In this document: positions 26,822 through 35,075 of the stretch, one piece after another
How the letters are laid out: the number at the start of each line of letters is the position of its first letter
How positions within the stretch are numbered: position 1 is the stretch's first letter
Origin: Eubacteriales bacterium
Lineage (GTDB): Bacteria > Bacillota > Clostridia > Oscillospirales > Oscillospiraceae
Length of the DNA stretch: 64,000 bases
Assembly: GCA_030536515.1 (NCBI GenBank)
Contig: JAUNPV010000002.1
Location: 124,001-188,000 of the forward strand
Direction of reading: 5' to 3'
The notes under the pieces: model-generated
Database searches by the model: none
Seen by the model: only the letters and a program-made list of their open reading frames with translations
Told to the model about the DNA's origin: nothing
Program-made: the position numbers and the translations under genes

Positions 26822-26843
26822 TATTCTTTTGGAAAAGGAAAAT

Positions 26844-26891
26844 GCGGAGTGTCCTTAGTAGGATACTCAAATCCTATAAGGACACTCCGCA
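26844..26891 (-). terminator. tRNA-Pro terminator built from acceptor-stem copies
   Basis: On the minus strand, right after CCA: TGCGGAGTGTCCTTA, hairpin TAGGAT/ATCCTA, then TAAGGACACTCCGCA and TTTTCC. The arms repeat the tRNA's own acceptor sequence GACACTCCG, once inverted and once direct. Confidence 0.8.
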
Positions 26892-26968
26892 TGGTCGGAG
26901 TGTCGGGATTCGAACCCGAGGTCTCTTGGACCCGAACCAAGCGCGATACCAAGCTTCGCCACACCCCG
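26892..26968 (-). tRNA. tRNA-Pro (anticodon CGG)
   Basis: Minus-strand cloverleaf: acceptor CGGGGTG with CACTCCG (one G-T type mismatch allowed), D-arm GCGAAGCTTGGTATCGC, anticodon arm CTTGG-TTCGGGT-CCAAG giving anticodon CGG, T-arm CGGGTTCGAATCCCG, discriminator A and encoded CCA. It marks the right side of the integrated element. Confidence 0.96.
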
Positions 26969-27075
26969 AAATCCTGTATATTATAATGGATAACCGGCCG
27001 TCTGTCAACTGTAAATGCAGGAAATTTCAGTAAAAATCTCCGGGTCATATTTTTATGCAAATTTTCCGGTGTCCA

Positions 27076-27104
27076 TTGACCTTTTTGCTGGTTTTTGGTA
27101 TAAT
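27076..27104 (+). promoter_or_regulatory. Sigma-A promoter of the aldo-keto reductase cluster
   Basis: TTGACC (27076-27081), 17-bp spacer, TATAAT (27099-27104), 31 bases before the start codon; drives 27136 and probably the three genes after it. Confidence 0.85.
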
Positions 27105-27135
27105 TTTTGTATCTGAATAAAAGGAGACTGCGCCT

Positions 27136-28215
27136 ATGAATCCGTTCTTTTCTGACATTCACAAAAATTTCGGCTTTGGCTTCATGCGTCTGCCCATGGT
27201 GGAGGGCCGGGTGGATATTCCCCAGGTCACGGCCATGGTGGATGAATTCCTGGCCCGGGGATTTAACTATTTTGACACCGCTCATGGGTATCTGGACGGC
27301 AAAAGCGAGCTGGCTCTGCGGGAATGCCTCACCTCCCGGTATCCCCGGGACCGGTACATCCTCACCGACAAGCTCTCCGGCCACTTTTTTGAGACCCGGG
27401 AGGAGATTGTGCCTCTGTTTGAAAAACAGCTGGCCGCCTGCGGGGTCGATTATTTCGACTTCTACCTCATGCACGCCATGAGCCATGACCGCTACGTCCG
27501 GTTCAAGGAGCTGGGGGTGCCGGAGGTGCTGCAAGCGCTGAAGGACCAGGGCAAAATCCGCCACATCGGTATGTCCTTCCACGACACGGCGGCGGTGCTG
27601 GACGAAATTCTCACCGACTGCCCCGCCATTGAGGTGGTCCAAATCCAGTTCAACTACCTGGACTTTGAGGACGAAAAGGTCCAGTCCCGGGCCTGCTATG
27701 AGGTCTGCCGCCGCCACGGCAAGCCTGTTCTCGTCATGGAGCCCGTCAAGGGCGGCTCCCTTGTGAATCTGCCTCAGGCGGGCCAGCGGGTCTTTGACCG
27801 GCTGGGCGGCAGCTCCAACGCCAGCTATGCCATCCGCTTTGCCGCCGGGTTCGAGGGGATGATGATGGTGCTGTCCGGCATGAGCACCCTGGAGCAGCTG
27901 CGGGACAATGTTTCCTTCATGGAGGACTTCCAGCCCCTTGCCCCCCGGGAAATGGAGGCCGTGGAGACCGTCCGGGCCATTATCCGCAACCAGGGCCTCA
28001 TCGGCTGCACCGGCTGCCGGTACTGCACCGAGGTGTGCCCCCAGGGCATCCCCATCCCGGAGCTGTTTGCCGGGGTCAATGAAAAGCGGAACGGCGGCTC
28101 CCCCGCCGATGCGGCGGCTTTTGAATGCCTGAAATGCGGCAAATGCGAGGAAATCTGCCCCCAGAAGCTGAACATCCGGGAGCTGCTGGTGGTGGCAGAG
28201 CAGGAGCTGGGATGA
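27136..28215 (+). CDS. Aldo/keto reductase fused to a 2[4Fe-4S] ferredoxin domain
   Basis: A 359-residue predicted oxidoreductase. Residues 1-270 form the AKR TIM barrel (GFGFMRLPM; FDTAHGY with the conserved Asp and Tyr; YFDFYLMHAMSHD; HIGMSFH). The C-terminus carries two ferredoxin clusters: CTGCRYCTEVCP near residue 295 and CLKCGKCEEICP near 335. Such fused enzymes occur in anaerobic Clostridia; the substrate is unknown. AAAGGAG precedes the ATG. Its stop overlaps the next start (ATGA). Confidence 0.92.
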   Translation: MNPFFSDIHKNFGFGFMRLPMVEGRVDIPQVTAMVDEFLARGFNYFDTAHGYLDGKSELALRECLTSRYPRDRYILTDKLSGHFFETREEIVPLFEKQLAACGVDYFDFYLMHAMSHDRYVRFKELGVPEVLQALKDQGKIRHIGMSFHDTAAVLDEILTDCPAIEVVQIQFNYLDFEDEKVQSRACYEVCRRHGKPVLVMEPVKGGSLVNLPQAGQRVFDRLGGSSNASYAIRFAAGFEGMMMVLSGMSTLEQLRDNVSFMEDFQPLAPREMEAVETVRAIIRNQGLIGCTGCRYCTEVCPQGIPIPELFAGVNEKRNGGSPADAAAFECLKCGKCEEICPQKLNIRELLVVAEQELG

Positions 28216-28472
28216 ACGGCCACGACGCCATGGTCCACGCCCTGCTGGAAGAAAAGTCTCTGGATACCCTTGCCTTTCTGCTGGACCATGGCCGGGAGGT
28301 CGAGTTTTTTGTCGGCGGTCAGAGCTGGTTTCTCTCTCCCAAGGCCGCATGGTGCTGCATTTCCCTCTGGGACGGTCGGGAGGAGCGCTTCTTCCCGGAC
28401 ACGGCTGCACTGACGAAGGATGAATTGTTTCTGGATGCCTGGGAACAGGCCCGGATTGACACGATATTTTAG
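28212..28472 (+). CDS. Hypothetical protein coupled to the aldo-keto reductase
   Basis: An 86-residue acidic protein (LLDHGREVEFFVGGQSWFLSP; ISLWDGREERFF) with no signal or membrane segment. I do not recognise it. It begins at ATG 28212 overlapping the reductase stop, and is followed eight bases later by the NTF2-like gene, so it belongs to the same operon. Confidence 0.7.
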   Translation: MNGHDAMVHALLEEKSLDTLAFLLDHGREVEFFVGGQSWFLSPKAAWCCISLWDGREERFFPDTAALTKDELFLDAWEQARIDTIF

Positions 28473-28480
28473 GAGGAAAC

Positions 28481-28846
28481 ATGGATATTCAAGCCTTCTG
28501 GGCAGCGGTGCTGGGGCAGGACGCAGACAGGATACGGCCCTTTTTTCACCCGGAGGCCACGGTGAACTGGCACTGCACAAACGAGCAGTTTACCGTGGAG
28601 GAATACATCCGGGCCAACTGCGAGTACCCCGGCCAGTGGGACGGGCGGATGGAACGGGTGGAGCAGCTGGGGGATGTGACCGTCACCGCTGTCAAGGTGT
28701 TTGAGGCGGGTGGACAGTCCTTCCACGTGGTGTCCTTTCTGCGGCTTGCGGAGGGAAAAATCGCCCAGCTGGACGAATACTGGGGCGACGACGGCCCGGC
28801 CCCTCAGTGGCGGCGGGATAAGAAAATTGGCAAAAATATCCGGTAA
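28481..28846 (+). CDS. NTF2/SnoaL-like protein
   Basis: A 121-residue protein with the NTF2-like pattern: IQAFWAAVLGQDADRIRPFFHPEATVNWH, a central EEYIRANCEYPGQWDGRMERV and a terminal beta sheet ending IAQLDEYWGDDG. This fold serves as small-molecule-binding or isomerase module. TAGGAGG precedes the ATG by five bases. It sits in the operon with the aldo-keto reductase and the nitrilase-family amidohydrolase. Confidence 0.8.
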   Translation: MDIQAFWAAVLGQDADRIRPFFHPEATVNWHCTNEQFTVEEYIRANCEYPGQWDGRMERVEQLGDVTVTAVKVFEAGGQSFHVVSFLRLAEGKIAQLDEYWGDDGPAPQWRRDKKIGKNIR

Positions 28847-28856
28847 GGAGACATTG

Positions 28857-29735
28857 ATGAGCACATTGAAGATTGCCCTTTTGCAGATTTCTCCCTGCGA
28901 TTCTCTGGAAGAAAATCTGGTAAAGGGGTTGGATGCCTGCCGAAAGGCCCGGGCGCTGGGGGCGGATATTGCCCTGTTCCCGGAGATGTGGAGCAACGGC
29001 TACCGCATTTATGACCGGCCTGTGGCCGATTGGAAGGCGGAGGCCGTGGCGGCTGACGGGGATTTTGCTGCTGCCTTCGGAGAGCTGGCCCGGGCGCTGC
29101 ATATGGCGGTGGGCATCACCCTTTTGGAGGATTTCGGGGGCCAGCCCCGAAATTCCATGGTGCTGTTTGACCGGTTCGGACGGAAGCAATTCACCTACGC
29201 CAAGGTCCACACCTGCGATTTTGACGTGGAGGCGAATCTGCTGCCCGGGGAGGACTTTTATGTGGCGGACCTGGACACGGCTGCAGGCTCTGTGAAAGTG
29301 GGAGCCATGATTTGCTATGACCGGGAGTTCCCGGAAAGCGCCCGTATTTTGATGCTGAAGGGTGCCGAGCTGATTTTGGTGCCAAACGCCTGCCCCATGG
29401 AGATTAACCGCCTGGCCCAGCTTCGGGCCAGGGCTTTTGAAAACATGACGGCCATCGCCACCTGCAACTACCCCGCCTCCGTCCCCGACTGCAACGGCGG
29501 CTCCAGCGTCTTTGATGGGGTAGCGTATCTGCCGGAGCTGGAAGGCTCCCGGGACACCTGCATTTTGCAGACCGGCGCAGATGAGGGGATTTTTCTCGCA
29601 GAGCTGGACCTGGACCAACTGCGCTCTTACCGGCAAACCGAGGTCCACGGCAACGCCTACCGCCGCCCCCGGAAATACGGAATGTTAACAGAAACAGCCG
29701 TCAGTCCCCCCTTTATCCGGGATATCCGACGGTAA
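28857..29735 (+). CDS. Carbon-nitrogen hydrolase (nitrilase superfamily)
   Basis: A 292-residue amidase. The catalytic triad is visible: glutamate in LFPEMWSNGY (about residue 44), lysine in YAKVHTC (about 116) and cysteine in GAMICYDREFPES (about 152). The substrate, possibly an omega-amide or N-carbamoyl compound, cannot be assigned. ATG 28857 follows AAGGAG. It is the last gene of the 27.1-29.7-kb operon; a terminator follows at once. Confidence 0.9.
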   Translation: MSTLKIALLQISPCDSLEENLVKGLDACRKARALGADIALFPEMWSNGYRIYDRPVADWKAEAVAADGDFAAAFGELARALHMAVGITLLEDFGGQPRNSMVLFDRFGRKQFTYAKVHTCDFDVEANLLPGEDFYVADLDTAAGSVKVGAMICYDREFPESARILMLKGAELILVPNACPMEINRLAQLRARAFENMTAIATCNYPASVPDCNGGSSVFDGVAYLPELEGSRDTCILQTGADEGIFLAELDLDQLRSYRQTEVHGNAYRRPRKYGMLTETAVSPPFIRDIRR

Positions 29736-29740
29736 GGTAA

Positions 29741-29777
29741 TAAAGCGGAGCCTCTTTGATGAGGCTCCGTTTTTATT
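29741..29777. terminator. Bidirectional terminator
   Basis: AAAGCGGAGCCTC-tttgat-GAGGCTCCGTTTTT between the convergent nitrilase and sortase genes. Confidence 0.85.
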
Positions 29778-30435
29778 CTGCCGGTTCCACCCTGGTGCCG
29801 GTAACCAGGAGACGGTGGGAATTGATGCCGTAGGGAGTGCAGGTGACCAGGGTGACCAAATCCTCCCCGGGGACCGGGGTCAGGGCATCCCCCTCGTCCG
29901 GGCGCACCACCCGGATGGCTGTGACCTGATAGGCAAGCTCCTGGCCCAGAATGGATACGGTAAAGCCGTCCCCCTCTGCCAGCTCCGACAGGTCCGTCAG
30001 CAGCCGGGCGCTGGGCAGTCCCGTGTGGCCGGTGAGCACGGCGTGGTTTCCCTTTCCCCCGATGGGAAAGGCGCTGCCGGGCAGATGTCCCACCCCCTTG
30101 CGCAGGACCGCCTCCTCCGTGCCGTGGTAGATGGGCAGACTCACGTGGATTTTGGGTATTTTCAGATAGCCCATAACCCCGTCGGAGATGTTCAAGATAT
30201 CCGCATACCCCTCGGCCTGGCCTTCCGCACGGAGAAGGGAGCGGTTATAGTCCTCGGCCAGCTTCCGCTGGCGGCTGAGGTCCGTCTCCCCCATGGACTG
30301 CTGAAATTTTCCGATGGCGGCGGCTGCATTTCGCAGATTCACCAGCTGGCTCACCGCCGGATAGCATAATAGCCCCAGGCCCACCAGGAGTGCTGCCCAC
30401 AGCAGCAGCCGCTTCCCCCTCAAATGAATTCTCAC
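29773..30435 (-). CDS. Class C sortase (pilus polymerase)
   Basis: A 220-residue sortase. An N-terminal membrane helix (LLLWAALLVGLGLLCYPAV) is followed by a helical stalk and the catalytic domain with histidine in TGHTG, cysteine in TLVTCTPYGINSHRL and the arginine in the same motif; TLxTCTPYGxNxHRL is the class C signature. A C-terminal membrane helix, common in this class, is absent. Start GTG 30435 overlaps the pilin stop (GTGA). It presumably polymerises the adjacent LPXTG pilin. Confidence 0.92.
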   Translation of the reverse strand: MRIHLRGKRLLLWAALLVGLGLLCYPAVSQLVNLRNAAAAIGKFQQSMGETDLSRQRKLAEDYNRSLLRAEGQAEGYADILNISDGVMGYLKIPKIHVSLPIYHGTEEAVLRKGVGHLPGSAFPIGGKGNHAVLTGHTGLPSARLLTDLSELAEGDGFTVSILGQELAYQVTAIRVVRPDEGDALTPVPGEDLVTLVTCTPYGINSHRLLVTGTRVEPAE

Positions 30436-31916
30436 CGCCGCCTGTAGGTGCGGATGAGCAGGGTGCAGGCGGCCCCAATCATGCACAGGCCGATGAGGCT
30501 GAACAGAGCGGTGCCCATGCCGCCGGTCTCCGGCAGAACCAGCTTTGTGTTGACGACGGACACGGTGCTGTCCACCACCTGGTCCTGGGTGTCCGACCAG
30601 CCGTCTGCCTGGGTCAGGTGGCTGACCTCGTTGACCGCCACGGGGATGGGCAGAGTCATGCGGTTGTAGCCCTCCGGGGCCTCCAATTCCACCAGATAGT
30701 AGCTGCCGTAGGGCAGCCCATAGGCCAGGGCCCGGCCATCGGAGCCGGTGGTCAGCTGCCGGACCGGCTCCCCCCGGAGGTCCGCCCGGTCATAAAAGGA
30801 TACGAACACCACCCGCTCCTTTTTCCCGTCGATGTAGAGTAGCTCCCCTGCATCCTCGCTGCCTCTTGCCAGCCGGGCCAGGCGGAACCTTGCCCCGGCC
30901 AGGGGCTTGAGCATCCCGTCGGTGGCGAGAATGTGAAGGCCGCCGGTGTGGACCTCCGGCCGGTCGGCGTCGGATTCGTAGGATATCCCGGCGGCGTTGG
31001 TATAGGACAGCTGCCCCCGGGCGGACAGGGCGCAGCCCATGGCGGCGGTGGTGTTGATGCTGGCCCGGAAGCTCAGCCGCAGCTCCGGGGTGTAGGTCCC
31101 CTCCCCCAGGCTGGCGGCCACATAGGCCATGCCCGCCGGGGTCAGGGACAGCCGAAGCCGGTCGCAGGTCTGCCCATCCAGGGTCCCCCTGCCCGCTTCC
31201 AGCTCATAGTGCTCCCTGGGCCGAAGCGCACGCTGCCTGCCCCCTCTGGTGTGGAGAATCACCAGGCCGCTGTCCGGCTCCAGAGACAGCCGGGGGTCCA
31301 GCAGGTCTGTCAGCACATAGCTTCTGGCCTTGCCCAGCCCATCCGGGATGCCGCCCCGGAGAATCCAGGTGTGGGCCTGGCCCACGGCGAAGCTGCCGCT
31401 GTCATTGTCAATGGCACTGACATCCTGATTGACGGTGGGGCCGGTCTCCACGGCGCTTTTCAGATTCACCTCCAGGGTGTACTGCACCTCCTCCCCGGAG
31501 GCCGTGGGAACGGAGATGTAAAAGGGCTCCACAGCCCCGGAAACGGCGGGGTCCGGCCGCTCCACGATGAGGTAAATGCCGTCGGGGTCCCCATTTTCGG
31601 TGAAATTGTAGGTGGCAAAGCCCTGGGCATCGGTCACCAGGGTGGCCGTGAGATTTTCCGGCACCTGGAACCGGTCCAGCTCCTCCCGGGTGGGCTTGGG
31701 GGACAGCGGCTCCCCTGCCGCCAGGTCCTCCAGGGTCAGCGCCCGGAAAATGTCAATCTGCACCTGGGCCAGGGGCTCCTCCCCGGTGGACTTGCAGATA
31801 TTCAGGATTCGGTCCGGCTCCTCACGGACCTCCTCCGCCCGGGCCGCCGGAGCGGCCAGCACCAGCAGTGCCAGCACGGTGGTCAGGATATGTAGACGTC
31901 TAAAAATCTGTTTCAT
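30432..31916 (-). CDS. LPXTG-anchored pilin subunit (SpaA/FimA-like)
   Basis: A 494-residue surface protein: signal peptide (LTTVLALLVLAAPAARA), an N-terminal pilin domain with beta-rich segments, a central D2-type domain (TWILRGGIPDGLGKARSYVLTDLLDPRLSLEPD), a Cna-B domain (LKPLAGARFRLARL...YYLVELEAPEGYNRM) and the sorting signal LPETGG plus membrane helix and RTYRRR tail. It is paired with a class C sortase, so it is probably the pilus backbone. GAGAGG precedes ATG 31916. Confidence 0.9.
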   Translation of the reverse strand: MKQIFRRLHILTTVLALLVLAAPAARAEEVREEPDRILNICKSTGEEPLAQVQIDIFRALTLEDLAAGEPLSPKPTREELDRFQVPENLTATLVTDAQGFATYNFTENGDPDGIYLIVERPDPAVSGAVEPFYISVPTASGEEVQYTLEVNLKSAVETGPTVNQDVSAIDNDSGSFAVGQAHTWILRGGIPDGLGKARSYVLTDLLDPRLSLEPDSGLVILHTRGGRQRALRPREHYELEAGRGTLDGQTCDRLRLSLTPAGMAYVAASLGEGTYTPELRLSFRASINTTAAMGCALSARGQLSYTNAAGISYESDADRPEVHTGGLHILATDGMLKPLAGARFRLARLARGSEDAGELLYIDGKKERVVFVSFYDRADLRGEPVRQLTTGSDGRALAYGLPYGSYYLVELEAPEGYNRMTLPIPVAVNEVSHLTQADGWSDTQDQVVDSTVSVVNTKLVLPETGGMGTALFSLIGLCMIGAACTLLIRTYRRR

Positions 31917-32011
31917 AGTTTCCTCTCCCTTGCTTTTGACGTTTCCAACAGTTTACCACAGGAGATTTGTCGTCTTTTAGCAAAATCGGGACCCAAAGAA
32001 GATTTCCTTCG

Positions 32012-32040
32012 TTGAAACAGGCCGGTTTTTATGATACACT
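32012..32040 (+). promoter_or_regulatory. Promoter of the radical SAM gene
   Basis: TTGAAA, 17-bp spacer, TACACT (32035-32040), 28 bases before the start codon. Confidence 0.7.
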
Positions 32041-32068
32041 GTAGATATCACAAAAGGTGGGGAACGGT

Positions 32069-32905
32069 ATGAAGCGGTTTAACAAGATTTATCTGGAAAT
32101 TTCCAACATCTGCAATCTGAAATGCAGCTTTTGCCCCGGCACCCGCCGGGCGCGGCGGGCCATGACCGAGGAGGAGCTTGCCCAGCTGCTGCCCAAGCTG
32201 CGGCCCTTTTCGGATTATCTCTACTTCCACTTAATGGGCGAGCCTCTGTGCCACCCCCGGCTGAAGGATTTTCTGGAAAAGGCCGGGGCGGCGGGCTTTC
32301 GGGTGGTGCTCACCACCAACGGGACGTTGCTTCAAAGGCACCAGGACGTTTTGCTGAACGCCCCGGGGCTGCACAAGGTCAACATCTCTCTCCACGCCTT
32401 CGAGGCAAACGAGCTGTCCATGCCCTTTGAAGCGTACCTTCACGGCTGCTTTGCCTTCGGCCGGGCGGCCCAGGGCCGGAAAATCGTCATCTACCGGCTG
32501 TGGAACCAGGGCGGCGCCGAGGAGCGGAACCGGGAAATCCTGGCCGGTCTGGAAGCCGCCTTCCCCAAGCCCTGGGTGGAGGAGCGCCGGGGCATCCGCA
32601 TCGGCCAGCGGGTGTATCTGGAATACGGGGACAAATTCGACTGGCCGGACCTGGCTGCCCCGGCGGAGGATGGGCCGGTCTTTTGCTACGGCCTCCGGGA
32701 CCAGCTGGGCATCCTGTGCGACGGCACCGTGGTTCCCTGCTGCTTGGACCACGAGGGGGACCTGGCCCTGGGGAACCTGTTTGAGGAGGAATTGCCGGAT
32801 ATCCTGGAAAAGCCCCGGGCAAGGGCCATTTATCAGGGCTTCCGGGAAAAGCAGGCGAGCGAAGAGCTGTGCCGGAAATGCGGCTACGCACGGAGGTTTG
32901 GGTAA
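32069..32905 (+). CDS. Radical SAM protein with SPASM-like C-terminus
   Basis: A 278-residue enzyme. The radical-SAM cluster motif CNLKCSFC is at residues 14-21, followed by the GE-type motif LMGEPLCHP and TTNGTLL. The C-terminal part has further cysteines (FCYG...ILCDGTVVPCCLDHEGDLALGN...CRKC) consistent with auxiliary cluster binding as in SPASM/twitch proteins. Such enzymes often modify peptides, but no precursor peptide is adjacent. The next gene starts inside its stop codon (TAATG). Confidence 0.88.
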   Translation: MKRFNKIYLEISNICNLKCSFCPGTRRARRAMTEEELAQLLPKLRPFSDYLYFHLMGEPLCHPRLKDFLEKAGAAGFRVVLTTNGTLLQRHQDVLLNAPGLHKVNISLHAFEANELSMPFEAYLHGCFAFGRAAQGRKIVIYRLWNQGGAEERNREILAGLEAAFPKPWVEERRGIRIGQRVYLEYGDKFDWPDLAAPAEDGPVFCYGLRDQLGILCDGTVVPCCLDHEGDLALGNLFEEELPDILEKPRARAIYQGFREKQASEELCRKCGYARRFG

Positions 32906-33930
32906 TGGAACTGGAAGAATTAAAGCGCCGCCAGCTGACCGGCCAGCATCTGCTGGAGCCTGCGGAAAGTCTGAGGGCGGTGGGTGACCTGTGCGGCGTG
33001 CAGGCGCAGTTTCTGTCCAATGCGTTTCATGCAATCTCCATTCGGTCCGGCGGCCTTCGCCCCGGGGAAACGGACCGGCTCGTCAAAAGCTGGACCATCC
33101 GGGGCACCGTCCACGTGTTCCCCGAGCAAGACCTTCCGCTGTTTCTCCACCAGGGCCGCCGCCATACACTCCGGCCCTGCGACACCCTGGAAGCCGACCA
33201 GTGGCTCACCCGGGAGCGGAAGGGATATTTTGCCGACCTGATTGTGGACAACATCGCCGCCGGAATCGGAGGCCGGGAGGAGCTGCGGGCGGTCTGCACC
33301 GGCCACGGCATGACGGAGGTGGAAGCGGAAAGCATCTTCAACCCCTGGGGTGGCACCGTCCGGGCCCTGTGCGAAAGCGGAAAAATCTGCTACAAGGTCC
33401 AGGAGAAGAAGGAATTCCGCCTATGTCCGCCCTTTGAGCCCATGGAGGAAGCGGCGGCACGGCTGGAGCTGGCCCGGCGGTATTTTACCTTTTACGGCCC
33501 TGCCACCGTCAGGGATGCCGCCTACTTTTTTGCCGCCACCCAATCCCAGGTAAAGCTCTGGCTGTCCCAGCTCCCTGTTACCGCTCAAAGTTTCGGGGGA
33601 AAAACCTACTTTTCCATCAAAAACCAGATGGATTTCACGCATAATATCCCGGACTGCCTGTTTTTGGCGGGGTTTGACCCATTGCTGCTGGGCTATCAGA
33701 AAACCGAAAGCCTATACCTGCCCCAGGAGCACCTGAGGAAAATCTTCACCCTGGCCGGAATCGTAATGCCCGCCGTGCTCCTTCATGGCCGGGTGGTCGG
33801 CAAGTGGAAGCGGACAGGCCGCAAGCTGACGGTCACCCTCTTTGAGCCGGTTTCTCCCCCAGACCGGGAGGCCGTCGCCCAGGCCGCCAGCCGGTGCTGG
33901 CCGGACCTGAAATCGAGGTGTTTTCAATGA
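32905..33930 (+). CDS. AlkZ/YcaQ-like winged-helix DNA glycosylase family protein
   Basis: A 341-residue protein of the HTH_42 superfamily, whose members include AlkZ and YcaQ, glycosylases unhooking bulky or cross-linked adenine/guanine lesions. The signature near residue 35, GVQAQFLSNAFHAISIRS, contains the QxQ motif used for catalysis in AlkZ; SWTIRGTVHVF is also typical. Start ATG 32905 overlaps the radical SAM stop as TAATG. Whether it acts on DNA damage or belongs with the SAM enzyme is unknown. Confidence 0.82.
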   Translation: MELEELKRRQLTGQHLLEPAESLRAVGDLCGVQAQFLSNAFHAISIRSGGLRPGETDRLVKSWTIRGTVHVFPEQDLPLFLHQGRRHTLRPCDTLEADQWLTRERKGYFADLIVDNIAAGIGGREELRAVCTGHGMTEVEAESIFNPWGGTVRALCESGKICYKVQEKKEFRLCPPFEPMEEAAARLELARRYFTFYGPATVRDAAYFFAATQSQVKLWLSQLPVTAQSFGGKTYFSIKNQMDFTHNIPDCLFLAGFDPLLLGYQKTESLYLPQEHLRKIFTLAGIVMPAVLLHGRVVGKWKRTGRKLTVTLFEPVSPPDREAVAQAASRCWPDLKSRCFQ

Positions 33931-33974
33931 ATATCTATGAACAGTGCACCCTGCGGCCTTTCACTATCCAATAG
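33927..33974 (+). pseudogene. Truncated gene start, 15 codons
   Basis: ATGA overlaps the AlkZ-like stop and opens a frame MNIYEQCTLRPFTIQ ending at TAG 33974. The first residues resemble the start of GNAT-type acetyltransferases (MNIYE-C), but the rest is missing. The frame ends where the AT-rich MerR/ABC module begins, so the module probably replaced or disrupted the gene. Confidence 0.5.
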
Positions 33975-34075
33975 AAAAATATCGACATAGAATAATGAGG
34001 TTGCAGGATACGTACACCCGCAAGAAAGAATACTATGAAATTGTCAAAAAATAAAAAATCCCCTTGCGTGACCTA

Positions 34076-34106
34076 TTGCTTATGACGCTGCGTAATATAG
34101 TATTCT
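34076..34106 (+). promoter_or_regulatory. MerR-type promoter with 19-bp spacer
   Basis: TTGCTT (34076-34081), 19-bp spacer containing partial dyad, TATTCT (34101-34106). A 19-bp spacer is diagnostic of MerR-regulated promoters; it stands directly before the merR-family gene. Confidence 0.7.
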
Positions 34107-34130
34107 ATGGGTGTAAGGAGGTGAAAGGCT

Positions 34131-34853
34131 ATGTCAAAATACACAACAGGAGAACTCGCAAAGATTTGTGACGTGTCGGTGAGAACCGTTCAGTACTATG
34201 ACACTCGTGGGATTCTTATTCCATCGGAATTAACAGACGGCGGCAGACGGATTTATTCAGAAGAAGATTTGAAAAAAATGAAAGCCATTTGTCTGCTGCG
34301 TGAGCTTGATATTCCGATTAACAGCATAAAGGAACTTCTGTCTGAGGAACACCCTGAGAAAGTCATCTCAGTTGTTTTGAGCGAGCAGAAACAGGCATTA
34401 AAAACAGAAATTGCCGAAAAGCAGGCTCGATATGACAAGCTGGAGGCACTGGAACAATCTCTGAAAAAGGTCGAGAACTTCTCTGTTGAATCCATCGGAG
34501 ATATAGCCCATATCATGGCAAACAAAAAGAATCTTCACAAAATGCGAACATTTATGTCTATCATCGGTGTACTCATGGGGCTTGTGCAAATGGGAATGCT
34601 TATTTTGTGGATTACAAAAGGTGTTTGGTTACCATTTGTTATCGTGATGAGCATTTCAGCGATTATCGCCGGAGCAATAAGTTCGTTCTACTACAAACGG
34701 GTAGCCTATATTTGTCCTGAGTGCCACAGCGTATTCCGCCCAGCCTTTAAGGAATTTATGTTCGCAAAACACACGCCAAGCATACGAAAATTAACCTGCA
34801 CAGACTGTAAGCATACTGTTTTTTGTGTAGAAACTTATGGAAAGGAGGCATAA
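34131..34853 (+). CDS. MerR-family regulator with membrane helices and zinc ribbon
   Basis: A 240-residue regulator. The N-terminal winged helix (YTTGELAKICDVSVRTVQYYDTRGIL) and dimerisation coiled coil (to about residue 130) are followed, unusually, by two transmembrane helices (FMSIIGVLMGLVQMGMLILW; FVIVMSISAIIAGAISSF) and a C-terminal CPEC...CTDC zinc ribbon. It therefore seems membrane-tethered, linking an envelope signal to transcription. It is the first gene of the AT-rich ABC operon and should control the promoter at 34076. Confidence 0.88.
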   Translation: MSKYTTGELAKICDVSVRTVQYYDTRGILIPSELTDGGRRIYSEEDLKKMKAICLLRELDIPINSIKELLSEEHPEKVISVVLSEQKQALKTEIAEKQARYDKLEALEQSLKKVENFSVESIGDIAHIMANKKNLHKMRTFMSIIGVLMGLVQMGMLILWITKGVWLPFVIVMSISAIIAGAISSFYYKRVAYICPECHSVFRPAFKEFMFAKHTPSIRKLTCTDCKHTVFCVETYGKEA

Positions 34854-34855
34854 CT

Positions 34856-35071
34856 ATGAACGAAATTATGAATCAAGTTGCACCTTTTCTTCCATTCCTG
34901 ATTCCTTTATTTATCGTGGAACTGGGGCTTTTTGCTTATACACTACACCATATCTTCACACATGAACATTATAAAAGGGGAACCCGTACTTTTTGGGTTG
35001 TTGTAACGATCGTAGGAATAAATTATATTGGGCCTATTCTCTACTTCCTGCTTGGCAAGGAGGATAGCTAA
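34856..35071 (+). CDS. PLDc_N-domain small membrane protein
   Basis: A 71-residue two-helix membrane protein (FLPFLIPLFIVELGLFAYTL; FWVVVTIVGINYIGPILYFLLGKED). The ending IGPILYFLLGK is the signature of the PLDc_N family (the N-terminal membrane part of cardiolipin synthases, here free-standing). Such proteins accompany ABC transporters for antimicrobial-peptide resistance. AAAGGAGG precedes the ATG. Confidence 0.88.
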   Translation: MNEIMNQVAPFLPFLIPLFIVELGLFAYTLHHIFTHEHYKRGTRTFWVVVTIVGINYIGPILYFLLGKEDS

Positions 35072-35075
35072 GAGT

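Larger units (their letters stand above)
19187..26840 (+). mobile_element. Integrated element remnant with TnpX-like recombinase and two-component cargo
   Basis: A block of genes typical of Clostridia integrative elements: a 55-residue cysteine protein, XRE regulator, two-component system, secreted protein, KTR protein, sigma-like factor, TnpW and a large serine recombinase at the right end. Non-coding gaps carry four copies of a palindrome built on CTTCGGGACA/TGTCCCGAAG. Composition shifts to AT-rich between 20.5 and 23.5 kb. No relaxase, coupling protein or type IV secretion gene is present, so it is not self-transmissible as it stands. Borders are approximate; the right border lies between the recombinase stop (26821) and the tRNA-Pro terminator. 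Confidence 0.7.
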
